Part shown: one piece after another, positions 7,849 to 15,400 of the stretch
How the letters are laid out: every line of letters begins with the position of its first letter
How positions within the stretch are numbered: position 1 is the first letter of the stretch
IMG/VR virus record: IMGVR_UViG_3300035698_017008
Coordinates: 1-45,739 of that record
Direction: 5' to 3' (one strand)
From: a virus
Length of the DNA stretch: 45,739 nucleotides
The notes under the pieces: generated by a model
Told to the model about the DNA's origin: nothing
What the model saw: the letters and a program-made list of their open reading frames with translations, nothing else
The model's database searches: none
Program-made: the position numbers and the translations under genes

Positions 7849-8784
7849 TTACATCGCTCCCTTTGAAATCATTTCTAGTTCTATTAGAGTTGCACTCAGA
7901 TTGATCTCTGGATCAGCACAACTGGTATGCTTTACCAGACCATCTCTGATAGTGAGAATACACTTGCCTTGTTTCTCGTCATCTTCACCCCAAATCTCTA
8001 AATTTTGGTACATGAACCTGAAAATGTCTTCATACTCCTCCGGCGTGGCCTGAGTACAAATAACTGTCCTAGCTTCTTTGTATTTGCCTGCTTTGAAAAG
8101 AGCAATCATATCTATCTTATAGTCGCTGACGTTTTCACTAGCCTCTGGCAAGTGCAGTTTGCCTTCGTAGGAGTTGGCTTGAATGATGCTAATGCCTCTT
8201 CGCAAATCTGGGTATGTAGCCTGTACGAGTGTGTCAATTGTGTCCATCTCAAAATCTACATCTTCTTGCATCAAAATACTGCAAATTCTAAGTGTAAATT
8301 CATCTCGATCCAGCTTATCAATGTGCATGCGCCCAGTCTCAGTTCTAGACTGGATTGCGGGGATAATTTTATGCGGGTAGTTACAAGTTAGGATAAATCT
8401 GACGGTGGAAGCGTATCTCTCCATTGTGTTTCTAAGGACGGCCTGGGCGTTGATTGATAGGTAGTCCGCTTCATCAAGTAGGATGTATTTAATTTCGCCA
8501 AAGCCCATCGTTTCTGCGAACCGCGTAATACTATCGCGAATGAAATCAACTCCGTTATCTTGCGATGCATTGACCTCCTTAATGTCGAAGTCATTTATAC
8601 CCAACTCGTGCAGTAAAACCTTCGCCAAAGTAGTCTTTCCGGTGCCAGGTGCACCGGACAACAGCATATGCGGAAGTGCGCCTTCTGCAAGCCACTTCTC
8701 AATTTGCTTCTTTTGCTTCTGATCCTTAAAGACATAGTCTTTAATACCATTGGGCCTATATTTTTCTGTCCAAAGTTCTTTCAT
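7849..8784 (-). CDS. Sliding-clamp loader ATPase (T4 gp44-like, RFC small-subunit type)
   Basis: 311 aa AAA+ ATPase. It opens with ELWTEKYRP, the RFC-box signature. Walker A is GAPGTGKT at 44-51, Walker B is ILLDEADYLS near 102, sensor 1 is TCNYPHKI, and the SRC-like finger reads IQSRTE. It loads the processivity clamp for phage DNA replication. It has a near-perfect sigma-70 promoter directly upstream, consistent with early expression. The ribosome binding site AAGGAA lies 11 nt from the ATG. Confidence 0.93.
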   Translation of the reverse strand: MKELWTEKYRPNGIKDYVFKDQKQKKQIEKWLAEGALPHMLLSGAPGTGKTTLAKVLLHELGINDFDIKEVNASQDNGVDFIRDSITRFAETMGFGEIKYILLDEADYLSINAQAVLRNTMERYASTVRFILTCNYPHKIIPAIQSRTETGRMHIDKLDRDEFTLRICSILMQEDVDFEMDTIDTLVQATYPDLRRGISIIQANSYEGKLHLPEASENVSDYKIDMIALFKAGKYKEARTVICTQATPEEYEDIFRFMYQNLEIWGEDDEKQGKCILTIRDGLVKHTSCADPEINLSATLIELEMISKGAM

Positions 8785-8807
8785 GATTATACTATTCCTT
8801 TAGAAAA

Positions 8808-8836
8808 AGTATAACATACACACAACGAAATGTCAA
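8808..8836 (-). promoter_or_regulatory. Sigma-70 promoter of the clamp-loader gene
   Basis: TTGACA (8831-8836), 17-bp spacer, TATACT (8808-8813). The -35 box contains the TGA stop of the upstream GroES-like gene. This is a strong host-type early promoter. Confidence 0.8.
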
Positions 8837-9147
8837 GCGAACTCAGAGAAGATTGCGGTCTCCGGATCAGTGTCTGAAACAAGCATTACGGATGCTGGCC
8901 ACTCGACACCCCATAGCTGAAGGTCGCCGACCTTCAGCATCCTCGTCCAACGGCCGTTTTCGATCAAGATCCATTGTCCGGGAACAACATCAGTAATATC
9001 TTCTCCAACAGAATGTATGCGACCCCATCGTGGACGAATACCCTCGCTCTTTCCGTTATCATCGGGTATAATAATTCCACCAATGATTCTAGACCCACGC
9101 TCTAAGTCAGTAACTAGGACCTTTCCTTTAAGTGCTTTTACTATCAT
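8833..9147 (-). CDS. GroES-like co-chaperonin
   Basis: 104 aa. The pattern KVLVTDLERGSRIIGGIII, PRWGRIHSVG and the glycine-rich IIGGIIIPDD segment resemble the fold and mobile loop of GroES and phage co-chaperonins (T4 gp31 type), where an Ile/Val-rich loop binds GroEL. Phage versions replace GroES in folding the major capsid protein. I used the ATG at 9147 because AGAGGA lies 5-6 nt upstream; an ATG at 9153 overlaps that site. The call is by pattern, with moderate certainty. Confidence 0.6.
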   Translation of the reverse strand: MIVKALKGKVLVTDLERGSRIIGGIIIPDDNGKSEGIRPRWGRIHSVGEDITDVVPGQWILIENGRWTRMLKVGDLQLWGVEWPASVMLVSDTDPETAIFSEFA

Positions 9148-9484
9148 TATCATCCTCTATTATGATGTCGCCAGATTCTAATTCAACTTCTTTTGTTTTC
9201 GACGCTGCCTTTTTCTCTTCGGGAACAGCCTTCACCTTTTTCGGAGCTTCCAATGCTGCTGGCTCCGACGGCATCTTACCCTTTAGCCCTGTCTTGACTA
9301 CCGCAGTCTTTACTCGATGATTTTCTCTTGCAATTTGGTCGGCTGTCTTGGTTATTTTTCCGCCTCTGATTTGGTCGCCACGGGCGTTCACTGGCATATT
9401 ACCAATTGCAGTCGTTTTTTCATTTTCCCGGCGCATAGAATCCATATCCATGGTAACGCCTCTAAATGTTACATGTCTGCTCAT
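9128..9484 (-). CDS. Unknown 118-aa protein with charged low-complexity tail
   Basis: The N-terminal half (MSRHVTFRGVTMDMDSMRR, then ADQIARENHRVKTA) looks conserved and helical. The C-terminal half is rich in Lys, Ala, Pro and Glu and ends acidic, so is likely disordered. AAGGAT lies upstream. It overlaps the start of the GroES-like gene. No enzyme motif. I recall similar short proteins in T4-like aquatic phages but cannot give a role. Confidence 0.6.
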   Translation of the reverse strand: MSRHVTFRGVTMDMDSMRRENEKTTAIGNMPVNARGDQIRGGKITKTADQIARENHRVKTAVVKTGLKGKMPSEPAALEAPKKVKAVPEEKKAASKTKEVELESGDIIIEDDNDSKST

Positions 9485-9489
9485 ATTCT

Positions 9490-9678
9490 TTATCCTTGTT
9501 TTGCTTCCTTGCGTGCATTCTTTTCTAGAGTAATTTCGTTTCGACGAGCTTTAATCAGCTTTGCCATCTCACCTAATGCCTTGCGAGCGCGGGTACCGGC
9601 TGCGGCATTGCCTTTATTGAATTTTTCATTCTCTTCCAGAAATGAATTGTATTCTGCTTGTAGTTGTTCAGTTGTCAT
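9490..9678 (-). CDS. Small basic protein, histone H1-like (Hc1-type)
   Basis: 62 aa, single helix-rich chain with the segment GNAAAGTRARKALGEMAKLI, which resembles bacterial Hc1-type proteins (GNKAAG-RARKAL). Such proteins bind nucleic acid through basic residues. AAGGAA lies upstream of the ATG. It could compact DNA or bind RNA; the assignment rests on this one motif. Confidence 0.5.
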   Translation of the reverse strand: MTTEQLQAEYNSFLEENEKFNKGNAAAGTRARKALGEMAKLIKARRNEITLEKNARKEAKQG

Positions 9679-9711
9679 GCTTTATTCCTTTGTTGTTAAA
9701 ATTCTACAGGA

Positions 9712-10227
9712 CTATTTCAAATAGTCCTTTATATCAAATCCGTATTTCAGGGAGTCTACTCTATGGACGCCTATTAAAAACAGAATATAAGAAGAGACGC
9801 TAGACCCTCGGCCGACACCCCAAATATATCCCTTCTCCCTCATGTAATCGACTAGGAAAATGAAGAGTCTAAGCAACATCAGGAGTTCTCTTTCCTCGAA
9901 TAGCTTATATTCTTCGTCTACCCTATCTATCTCGACCTGTGTTTTACATTTATCTAATAACCACTGCTTAACGTTAATTTGTTGATAGACAATAGGGAAA
10001 ACCCATTCATCTGCTCGTTGTTGGTGAAACTCGTCGAATGTAAGTTTCTCCTCAGGGGCGTCTAGAAAAGTGATTGTATCTGGTATCAGTCCAGATTGGT
10101 ATTTTTGAAATAAATCAATCTCCTCATCGAAGATGACATTCAAATGGCTTATGTTTTTCCCCTGTAACAAGAGTTCCCTAAGATTGTCACTTGACAGTAT
10201 GGCCTGACCATACATATTTATTTTCAT
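9712..10227 (-). CDS. Stand-alone fragment related to DNA polymerase III alpha (DnaE)
   Basis: 171 aa. The C-terminal part reads WGVGRGSSVSSYILFLIGVH followed by RVDSLKYGFDIKDYLK, which matches the DnaE motif G-GRGSAAGSL-AYLLGIT-DPLKY in the PHP/palm boundary. The rest of DnaE (PHP, palm, fingers, OB) is absent, so it cannot be a polymerase on its own. ATG 10227 forms an ATGA overlap with the upstream gene, whereas an ATG at 10251 has no ribosome binding site. I believe similar short DnaE-like proteins occur in other T4-like aquatic phages; role unknown. Confidence 0.65.
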   Translation of the reverse strand: MKINMYGQAILSSDNLRELLLQGKNISHLNVIFDEEIDLFQKYQSGLIPDTITFLDAPEEKLTFDEFHQQRADEWVFPIVYQQINVKQWLLDKCKTQVEIDRVDEEYKLFEERELLMLLRLFIFLVDYMREKGYIWGVGRGSSVSSYILFLIGVHRVDSLKYGFDIKDYLK

Positions 10228-10946
10228 TCTTCTACTTTCTTTGGTTTCCATTTTTCTACTTGGACTATCTTTGCCGGTTCCCTGACTATGCCAATCTTGC
10301 TATCGGTCATCTCCAGGATAACTTTGTTAAATTCGTCTAAGGGATCAACAATTTCTTTAAATATTTCTTCTGCCAATGCATCCGAATCTTCGGGCATTAT
10401 GAACTCGAAGCAAAATCCATCATTCCTGGTCCACCATGCCTGCTTATCTCTTGCAATTCCGCTCAGACAATAATCGGCAGTAAGCTCGGGAAGTTCATAT
10501 GAGCCACCTTGAACATCAAACGTGTACTGTAATGCAGTATCGCTACCTCTTAGTGTCATTTCGCTAATGATTAGGTCATCACCTGCTATTTTGGATAGCT
10601 TTGAATGCAAAAGTTGAATTATAAGATCATCTGAAGGATTTCCAGGACAGAACATTGCGATGTTTGATAGTAAGTTTGCAATATAAAGATCATCCTCATT
10701 ACTTGCATCTATTGCTATGACATGTGGCAAGTTTGCATCCAACCAAAAGTATAGTCTTTGATATGCAATGCTTGCATTGCGTTCTTTTTCAACTCGCTGT
10801 TTATCGCCATTATGACTTGCGGCCACAAGATTTATAGACAAATACCAATCCACCGAAGTTAATGTCGTATCTTGGATTCTGACCCCGGTAAACTCGAAGT
10901 CTAATGTCATATAATTTCTGACAAAAGTTTTTCCTATCTTTATCAT
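10224..10946 (-). CDS. Unknown 240-aa protein
   Basis: Soluble, mildly acidic protein with no recognised motif. It overlaps the gene before by ATGA (10943-10946) and the DnaE-like gene after by ATGA, so it is a middle gene of a tightly coupled set that begins at the TATAAATA promoter at 11215. Confidence 0.65.
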   Translation of the reverse strand: MIKIGKTFVRNYMTLDFEFTGVRIQDTTLTSVDWYLSINLVAASHNGDKQRVEKERNASIAYQRLYFWLDANLPHVIAIDASNEDDLYIANLLSNIAMFCPGNPSDDLIIQLLHSKLSKIAGDDLIISEMTLRGSDTALQYTFDVQGGSYELPELTADYCLSGIARDKQAWWTRNDGFCFEFIMPEDSDALAEEIFKEIVDPLDEFNKVILEMTDSKIGIVREPAKIVQVEKWKPKKVEE

Positions 10947-11197
10947 TCTTCGTCCTCGAGGGTACCTAGTTCGATTGGTGATGTATCGGTTGGATTTTTC
11001 TTATTGTACTCGCTATCCATTGTTTTTTGCATTCGGTCATGCCGTTCATTCTCAAGAGATTGAATAACCTCTTGAATGCTCATGACTGTCGGGGTATGAC
11101 CGAGGGAGTTTTGGGCATTCATAAATGAATATGCCCTGCCGAGCCTCTCGATAATTTCTTCATCACTTAATTTGCTTACGTCTAAGAATGGGTGCAT
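10943..11197 (-). CDS. Unknown 84-aa protein
   Basis: Helical protein that starts MHPFLDVSKLSDEEIIERLG and ends in acidic residues. It has a GAGAGGAC ribosome binding site and the best late promoter of the window 18 nt further upstream. I recall similar short proteins in T4-like aquatic phages; no function known to me. Confidence 0.65.
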   Translation of the reverse strand: MHPFLDVSKLSDEEIIERLGRAYSFMNAQNSLGHTPTVMSIQEVIQSLENERHDRMQKTMDSEYNKKNPTDTSPIELGTLEDEE

Positions 11198-11214
11198 ATT
11201 TGTCCTCTCGTTTA

Positions 11215-11222
11215 TATTTATA
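11215..11222 (-). promoter_or_regulatory. Perfect T4 late promoter
   Basis: TATAAATA exactly, on the minus strand, followed by TAAACGAGAGGACAAAT and the ATG at 11197. It is the only full match to the T4 late consensus that I found, and it anchors the reading of the related GATAAATA sites. Confidence 0.8.
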
Positions 11223-11252
11223 CGAGTGCAGCACCAGCAAGGAAAAAGCTGA

Positions 11253-11666
11253 TTATTCTTCTTCGAACTCGTGTATTGTAAATAGGAGTCTCGACGGCCA
11301 GATCTTCACACGAGTGACTTGCGATTTTGCAGATAGCATAAAGCTAAGAGCATCTTCTGAACTCTGAAAACAGAGATAGCCAGCAAGCCTGGTTAGTGCA
11401 AGTTTATAGGCTGCGCCTGTATGGACTGCATTCGCCTTATTGAAAATAGGAAACATAGTCACATCAGGGCCAGTTTCATAACCGTAAGTTTCCCTATCGA
11501 GGATGGTGGACCCCCAAGTGGCCGAGGCGGTCTTAATAACCCGTCTGCATTCTTTTCCATAATCTATAAAGGCGCTGCTGGACGACGCGTCGTCCGGGTA
11601 TGTGACCCTAACTACTGCCCCAACTGGGAAAAATATCTTTGAAGATGTGTGTATCTTCTTTGGCAT
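11253..11666 (-). CDS. Unknown 137-aa protein
   Basis: Mixed alpha/beta composition with no recognised motif. Its ATG overlaps the stop of the upstream 80-aa gene as TAATG, so it is translationally coupled in a row of four small genes (11253-12451). Confidence 0.6.
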   Translation of the reverse strand: MPKKIHTSSKIFFPVGAVVRVTYPDDASSSSAFIDYGKECRRVIKTASATWGSTILDRETYGYETGPDVTMFPIFNKANAVHTGAAYKLALTRLAGYLCFQSSEDALSFMLSAKSQVTRVKIWPSRLLFTIHEFEEE

Positions 11667-11908
11667 TAGATATATTGATGGTGCAATCTATGGAAGTTGG
11701 TCAGGTCATCCTTTTCCGAAAATCGAATAGAGACATATTGCCCCATGTCTATTTCAGTGTATAAGCCCTTAACATTACCGAAACCCTTTTCGATTTCAGC
11801 GAGCCGTCGATAGAAGGTGGCGGGATGAAGCTTCACCGATAGCCAGTCTGAAGTCATCCTATCGAGTCTTACCGGATCCCCAATAATACATTTTCCTAGT
11901 TGCTTCAT
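11666..11908 (-). CDS. Unknown 80-aa protein
   Basis: Starts MKQLGKCIIGDPVRLDRM, with AGGAAA upstream. Basic N-terminal half, no membrane segment. Coupled to the 137-aa gene through TAATG. Not recognised. Confidence 0.55.
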   Translation of the reverse strand: MKQLGKCIIGDPVRLDRMTSDWLSVKLHPATFYRRLAEIEKGFGNVKGLYTEIDMGQYVSIRFSEKDDLTNFHRLHHQYI

Positions 11909-11909
11909 T

Positions 11910-12182
11910 CTATTTCCTAAGTAAGCGGAGCCATTTCTCGTAAATCAAAACCCTAAGTGCCGTATTAGTCACGTCGTCATAGACGCCAAACATATTCTTT
12001 TGCTTATTCATGGAGACACGGTGGGCTCTGCCGCCCACCGTTGACAGATCAATAGCGATGTCTCCTTGCAAGACATCAACAACCTCGTCATCTTCGTCCG
12101 GCCATGTCATACTCTCAATGAACGACATGTGTAACACGGATCGTTCATTGATGTATAGATAGTCCGAAGAAAAAGCCGACAT
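11910..12182 (-). CDS. Unknown 90-aa protein
   Basis: Begins at ATG 12182 in a TAATG overlap with the upstream gene. It has an acidic middle (WPDEDDEVVDVL) and a basic C-terminus (YEKWLRLLRK). No motif recognised. Confidence 0.55.
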   Translation of the reverse strand: MSAFSSDYLYINERSVLHMSFIESMTWPDEDDEVVDVLQGDIAIDLSTVGGRAHRVSMNKQKNMFGVYDDVTNTALRVLIYEKWLRLLRK

Positions 12183-12451
12183 TAAATCAGGCTGAGGTAC
12201 AGCGCAGCAGACTCATCGAAGTCTTCCTTGAAGATGTAGACTTTCGGATTGACTGGCTTGCCCGCCTTCAGGGACTTGAGCACTCGGCCCTCCATGGTCC
12301 ACTGGTCCTGTCCTTTGCCGACGTTAGAATTCAGCCAGTTCACGATCTTATAGAACTGGTCACGATCGCGGATCGAAACACGGAAGCTATGGGCTGCGTT
12401 CTTTTCCTTCATATTCTCGGGGATCGCTTCGGGGGTAGTTTGCTTGGCCAT
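12182..12451 (-). CDS. Unknown 89-aa protein
   Basis: ATG 12451 gives MAKQTTPEAIPENMKEKN; the frame extends 5 codons further to a TTG but without better support. Possible weak promoter AATAAATA at 12483-12490. Motifs such as RVSIRDRDQFYKIVNWLN suggest a small alpha/beta domain. It is not similar to T4 RegA as far as I can see. Unknown role. Confidence 0.6.
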   Translation of the reverse strand: MAKQTTPEAIPENMKEKNAAHSFRVSIRDRDQFYKIVNWLNSNVGKGQDQWTMEGRVLKSLKAGKPVNPKVYIFKEDFDESAALYLSLI

Positions 12452-12482
12452 ATTACACTCTTTCAAAAGTTAGGGAGTTGAT

Positions 12483-12490
12483 TATTTATT
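12483..12490 (-). promoter_or_regulatory. Weak late-type promoter
   Basis: AATAAATA on the minus strand, about 32 nt before the ATG at 12451. It lacks the G or T at the first position, so it is less certain than the others. Confidence 0.3.
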
Positions 12491-12526
12491 TCACTAGATT
12501 AGACTTAACACGTCAAGTGGTGCTGA

Positions 12527-12703
12527 TCAATAAATTTTATCTTGACCACACATGGTACATCTATAGATGGACTCGTCGGCATAGCTTGCAACATAAACCC
12601 ACCTTTGGTTATGAGGGCACTTTCCCTGTAACACCAACAAAATTTGTTCCTCTTCCGTCGGCTGCAGATAGTCGTATGTTTTAGTCGGGTCTTCCTGGGA
12701 CAA
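12527..12703 (-). CDS. Small zinc-ribbon protein, 58 aa
   Basis: Start TTG at 12703 has GGAG 8-9 nt upstream, within the end of the dCMP deaminase gene. The protein begins MSQEDPTKTYDYLQPTE and carries CPH near 30-32 and CTMCG near 50-54, a CxH plus CxxC arrangement typical of a small zinc ribbon. The frame is open between two genes that otherwise leave a 230-nt hole, and it ends in a plain TGA. It overlaps the deaminase by 23 nt. Role unknown; nucleic-acid or protein binding is likely for this fold. Confidence 0.6.
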   Translation of the reverse strand: MSQEDPTKTYDYLQPTEEEQILLVLQGKCPHNQRWVYVASYADESIYRCTMCGQDKIY

Positions 12704-13139
12704 TCTTTACTCCAGCTTCTTCTAGCATTTCCACGGCCACGCGCATATCGTCTTGCCATCTTTCTGGCATTTTTTCTGCTATGTTATCTTCGTCCACTAC
12801 CAATGTTTTAATGCCTCGTTGAATGATCGATTGGGCACAGTTGGTACACGGAGAGAATGTAACAAACATGACACAGTCGGATAGATCGGCTTTGGATGCT
12901 AGATCCATTGCGTTACGCTCGGCATGTGCCATCCATTTGTATTTATATGGCCTAACATGGCGTTCTGGAACATCGTCATCAATCCCCATCGGCATACCAT
13001 TGAAACCCCAGGAGACCGGTCGGCCGTCATTAGTAGTTATGACAGCACCGACTTTGGTAGACCCATCTTTGGACCAGGATGCTATATCCTTTGCCATCTT
13101 TAAAAGACGGCCAGCCCACTTTCCGTTTGTTATATCCAT
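12681..13139 (-). CDS. dCMP deaminase
   Basis: 152 aa from ATG 13139 (a TTG at 13178 would add 13 residues). It deaminates dCMP to dUMP, the substrate of the ThyA encoded at 35815-37467. Zinc and catalytic residues are H72-A-E74 and PCTNC with C98 and C101, the cytidine deaminase signature. Early residues (KWAGRLLKMAKDIASWS, then TKVGAVI) fit the family. It overlaps the small zinc-ribbon gene after it. The start codon is less certain because neither candidate has a good ribosome binding site. Confidence 0.9.
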   Translation of the reverse strand: MDITNGKWAGRLLKMAKDIASWSKDGSTKVGAVITTNDGRPVSWGFNGMPMGIDDDVPERHVRPYKYKWMAHAERNAMDLASKADLSDCVMFVTFSPCTNCAQSIIQRGIKTLVVDEDNIAEKMPERWQDDMRVAVEMLEEAGVKIVPGRPD

Positions 13140-13158
13140 TCTGTTATATTCTGCGGCG

Positions 13159-13506
13159 TTATCTGGACAATTTTTCAATTGTGATAATTTGGCTTATTTC
13201 TTCACCTAAATTCTGCCCATCAGGTATGACATATAGTGATGATGTATACCTGTCCTTTATTGGCTCATATTGGTTGCAATAAACAACCGTGCCACCGTTA
13301 GCTCGGTAAACAGTAAAATTCATTGCATTTGGAAAATCTGGTCGGCCTGCCGCCAGCCCAGGGGGCCCGACTGGCACACTCGATTGGCTGAGCATTGATC
13401 TCGGTACCGTTTCCTTTAAGCCCATGTCGTAGGAGCTCGAATTAAGATTGGGCTCGTTGATTGCCCACTCAAATACGCGCCTAATTGATCTTTTTACAAT
13501 TCCCAT
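13159..13506 (-). CDS. Unknown 115-aa protein
   Basis: Starts MGIVKRSIRRVFEWAI and has a Gly/Pro-rich middle (PVGPPGLAAGRPDFPN). It is coupled to mazG by TAATG at 13506. No motif recognised. Confidence 0.6.
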   Translation of the reverse strand: MGIVKRSIRRVFEWAINEPNLNSSSYDMGLKETVPRSMLSQSSVPVGPPGLAAGRPDFPNAMNFTVYRANGGTVVYCNQYEPIKDRYTSSLYVIPDGQNLGEEISQIITIEKLSR

Positions 13507-13916
13507 TATATATCATTGTCCTTTCTGTTCTCAGAGTACCATGCATCAAATTGACCGCCTGGAAAACGACTCTCCAGTTTATTTACATTCTCTGCAACAA
13601 CTTCGTTCGGGTCCAACCCCAGAGCCATACATGCTTGTACCCAGTACCAAATGATATCACCTAACTCCCGCTTCATATGGAATACATTTTCAGCACTGTA
13701 CTCTTTGCCCTGGAAGATGATCTTCTTCACAATCTCATCGAACTCTCCTCCCTCGCTTGCAAGGCCGATGCCAGCAGTCAACAGTCTGGGTACATTAGCC
13801 CCGGCGTCCTGTAGTTTCCTCATGCGTGCAATCAGCACTTCTAGGTCTTTACTGGGGTCACTAGTAACGCCATCTACAAATTCTGAATACTTGTTTAAAT
13901 CAATTTTCTTTGTCAT
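13506..13916 (-). CDS. mazG: MazG-type nucleotide pyrophosphohydrolase
   Basis: 136 aa, all-alpha NTP pyrophosphatase. The metal-binding pattern is ASEGGEFDEIVKK (ExxE) followed by KRELGDIIWYWVQ (ExxD). MazG enzymes hydrolyse (d)NTPs to monophosphates and are frequent in aquatic phages, where they are thought to tune host nucleotide pools or remove odd nucleotides. ATG 13916 has GAGGAC 5 nt upstream; the frame open to 13928 would not improve on it. It lies beside dCMP deaminase, which supports a nucleotide role. Confidence 0.85.
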   Translation of the reverse strand: MTKKIDLNKYSEFVDGVTSDPSKDLEVLIARMRKLQDAGANVPRLLTAGIGLASEGGEFDEIVKKIIFQGKEYSAENVFHMKRELGDIIWYWVQACMALGLDPNEVVAENVNKLESRFPGGQFDAWYSENRKDNDI

Positions 13917-13924
13917 TTTTGTCC

Positions 13925-15076
13925 TCAATTATAAGTTTCGTTTTTAACTTGTTTTGTTATCCTGTAATATGTAGTAAAATCATCAAATGTGTAAACGTTC
14001 CCCTGATTTCTAAAAAATGGCCGCTTGGTTGATAGTTTGAAGTTAGGACTATCATCGATAAATATTTCAACATCACAGACACCGAACTCTATCACCGGGC
14101 CCGTTGAGCTACTAGAGGAGAAGTAGGGATGATTTACAACAAACAGTTTGCCATTACTATCTTCGAGTAGGAGATCTCCTATAGTGGAATCTTCCATTGA
14201 GTCCAAATATATCTCCATTGCCGTATCTTTATCAACAGGGCATCGTGAAAAAGTTACATCCTTAACTGCTGCACATGACACAAATCTAATTCTATTCTTA
14301 TAAAATCTGCAATGGACTATGTCCGAACTGTCAGTGAAGTATGTAGTTTTGTTAATTTCTGAGTTAACAAAGTTTACAGAATCTATCCTTGACATCGGGC
14401 TCTGGGTCTTCTTAACAATCTTCAGAATCTTCACATTTGTCTGATAATGATAAATTCCGGGGGATACTCTAACTACCTGCCTCCGTAAATATTTATGAGC
14501 GGTGATCATTTTATCTCCAGAGGATGATGAATGGTCAGACGCGCCGGTGTACAGCGACATCACACCCATATATGTGCCAGTCAGCCCATTCTGTAAAAAC
14601 ACCTCATCACCTATCTGCACATCTTTTATGTCAATTTTGTTCTCGATGAGTTCTGTGTTTTCTAATATTGTCTGATACTCGGGAGAGTTGACTGGCATAA
14701 GTGTCATTGAGGTTTGGCTGTTATTCCTCACCCACAAACATCTCTCCTGTATGAGTCCTTCTGTAATTCCTGAAATTGTCAGGATATCTTCCAGATTATC
14801 GTTTGTTATTCTGCACAAAAATCCCCGCGGGTCAATTACCAGCCAAGTCTGATCGGCCGACCCGTATCTTTTTCTATTCACTTTATAAAGTGTAAATCCC
14901 GGCAATGGCACATTATCGTGCTCATAGAGAATATCGTATTTTTCTGTTGATTTTTTTATTTTTCTTTGTTCATTAGCAGAATCGCCCATTGGTATTATTT
15001 CTGCTTCCATTAATGGCAGTGAATTAGAAGTTCCTATGTATTTCCCTACGAAAATCTGTTTAGCAATATTAATCAT
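13925..15076 (-). CDS. Unknown 383-aa protein
   Basis: Large soluble protein with the recognisable stretch YGSADQTWLVIDPRGFLCRI and ITEGLIQERCLWVR near 70-115. Ser-rich stretches occur in the middle (DHSSSSG) and near the end (FSSSSST). AGGTG lies 5 nt before the ATG. I think related proteins exist in other jumbo phages, but I cannot name a function. Confidence 0.6.
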   Translation of the reverse strand: MINIAKQIFVGKYIGTSNSLPLMEAEIIPMGDSANEQRKIKKSTEKYDILYEHDNVPLPGFTLYKVNRKRYGSADQTWLVIDPRGFLCRITNDNLEDILTISGITEGLIQERCLWVRNNSQTSMTLMPVNSPEYQTILENTELIENKIDIKDVQIGDEVFLQNGLTGTYMGVMSLYTGASDHSSSSGDKMITAHKYLRRQVVRVSPGIYHYQTNVKILKIVKKTQSPMSRIDSVNFVNSEINKTTYFTDSSDIVHCRFYKNRIRFVSCAAVKDVTFSRCPVDKDTAMEIYLDSMEDSTIGDLLLEDSNGKLFVVNHPYFSSSSSTGPVIEFGVCDVEIFIDDSPNFKLSTKRPFFRNQGNVYTFDDFTTYYRITKQVKNETYN

Positions 15077-15104
15077 TTACACCTATTTTCCGTCGTTACT
15101 GCAT

Positions 15105-15335
15105 TTAAGCGCCAAAACCAAACTGCATCCTAAACATAGTGGCGTCAGAGCCATCTTCAAATCCAAATTTATTGCCACCGAGCATTGTCCACCTTCCTTC
15201 AAGATTCTCTACACACCACATGACAATCCCTTTCTCGGCAATATCGGCATAGGGCATGTTAATGCTTGTAAAGGTCCAAGACTTTTCTTTGTCATATATT
15301 AGCTTATTCAATGGCACATACTTATTATGATCCAA
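15105..15335 (-). CDS. Unknown 76-aa protein
   Basis: TTG start at 15335 supported by AGGAG 5-6 nt upstream. The protein contains KGIVMWCVENLEGRWTMLGG and ends FRMQFGFGA, a compact aromatic-rich domain. A sigma-70 promoter lies at 15363-15392. Function unknown. Confidence 0.6.
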   Translation of the reverse strand: MDHNKYVPLNKLIYDKEKSWTFTSINMPYADIAEKGIVMWCVENLEGRWTMLGGNKFGFEDGSDATMFRMQFGFGA

Positions 15336-15362
15336 AATGTCTCCTACATTATTTTGTATTAT

Positions 15363-15392
15363 ATTGTAACTAAATCACAACGCATAAGTCAA
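15363..15392 (-). promoter_or_regulatory. Probable sigma-70 promoter
   Basis: TTGACT (15387-15392), 18-bp spacer, TACAAT (15363-15368), in the short gap before the gene starting at 15335. Confidence 0.55.
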
Positions 15393-15400
15393 GAGTATGC

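Noticed and set aside
12505-12759. 84-codon minus-strand frame rich in Arg and Cys
   Set aside because: It overlaps dCMP deaminase in another frame and has no start signal; the neighbouring frame at 12527-12703 gives a better protein.
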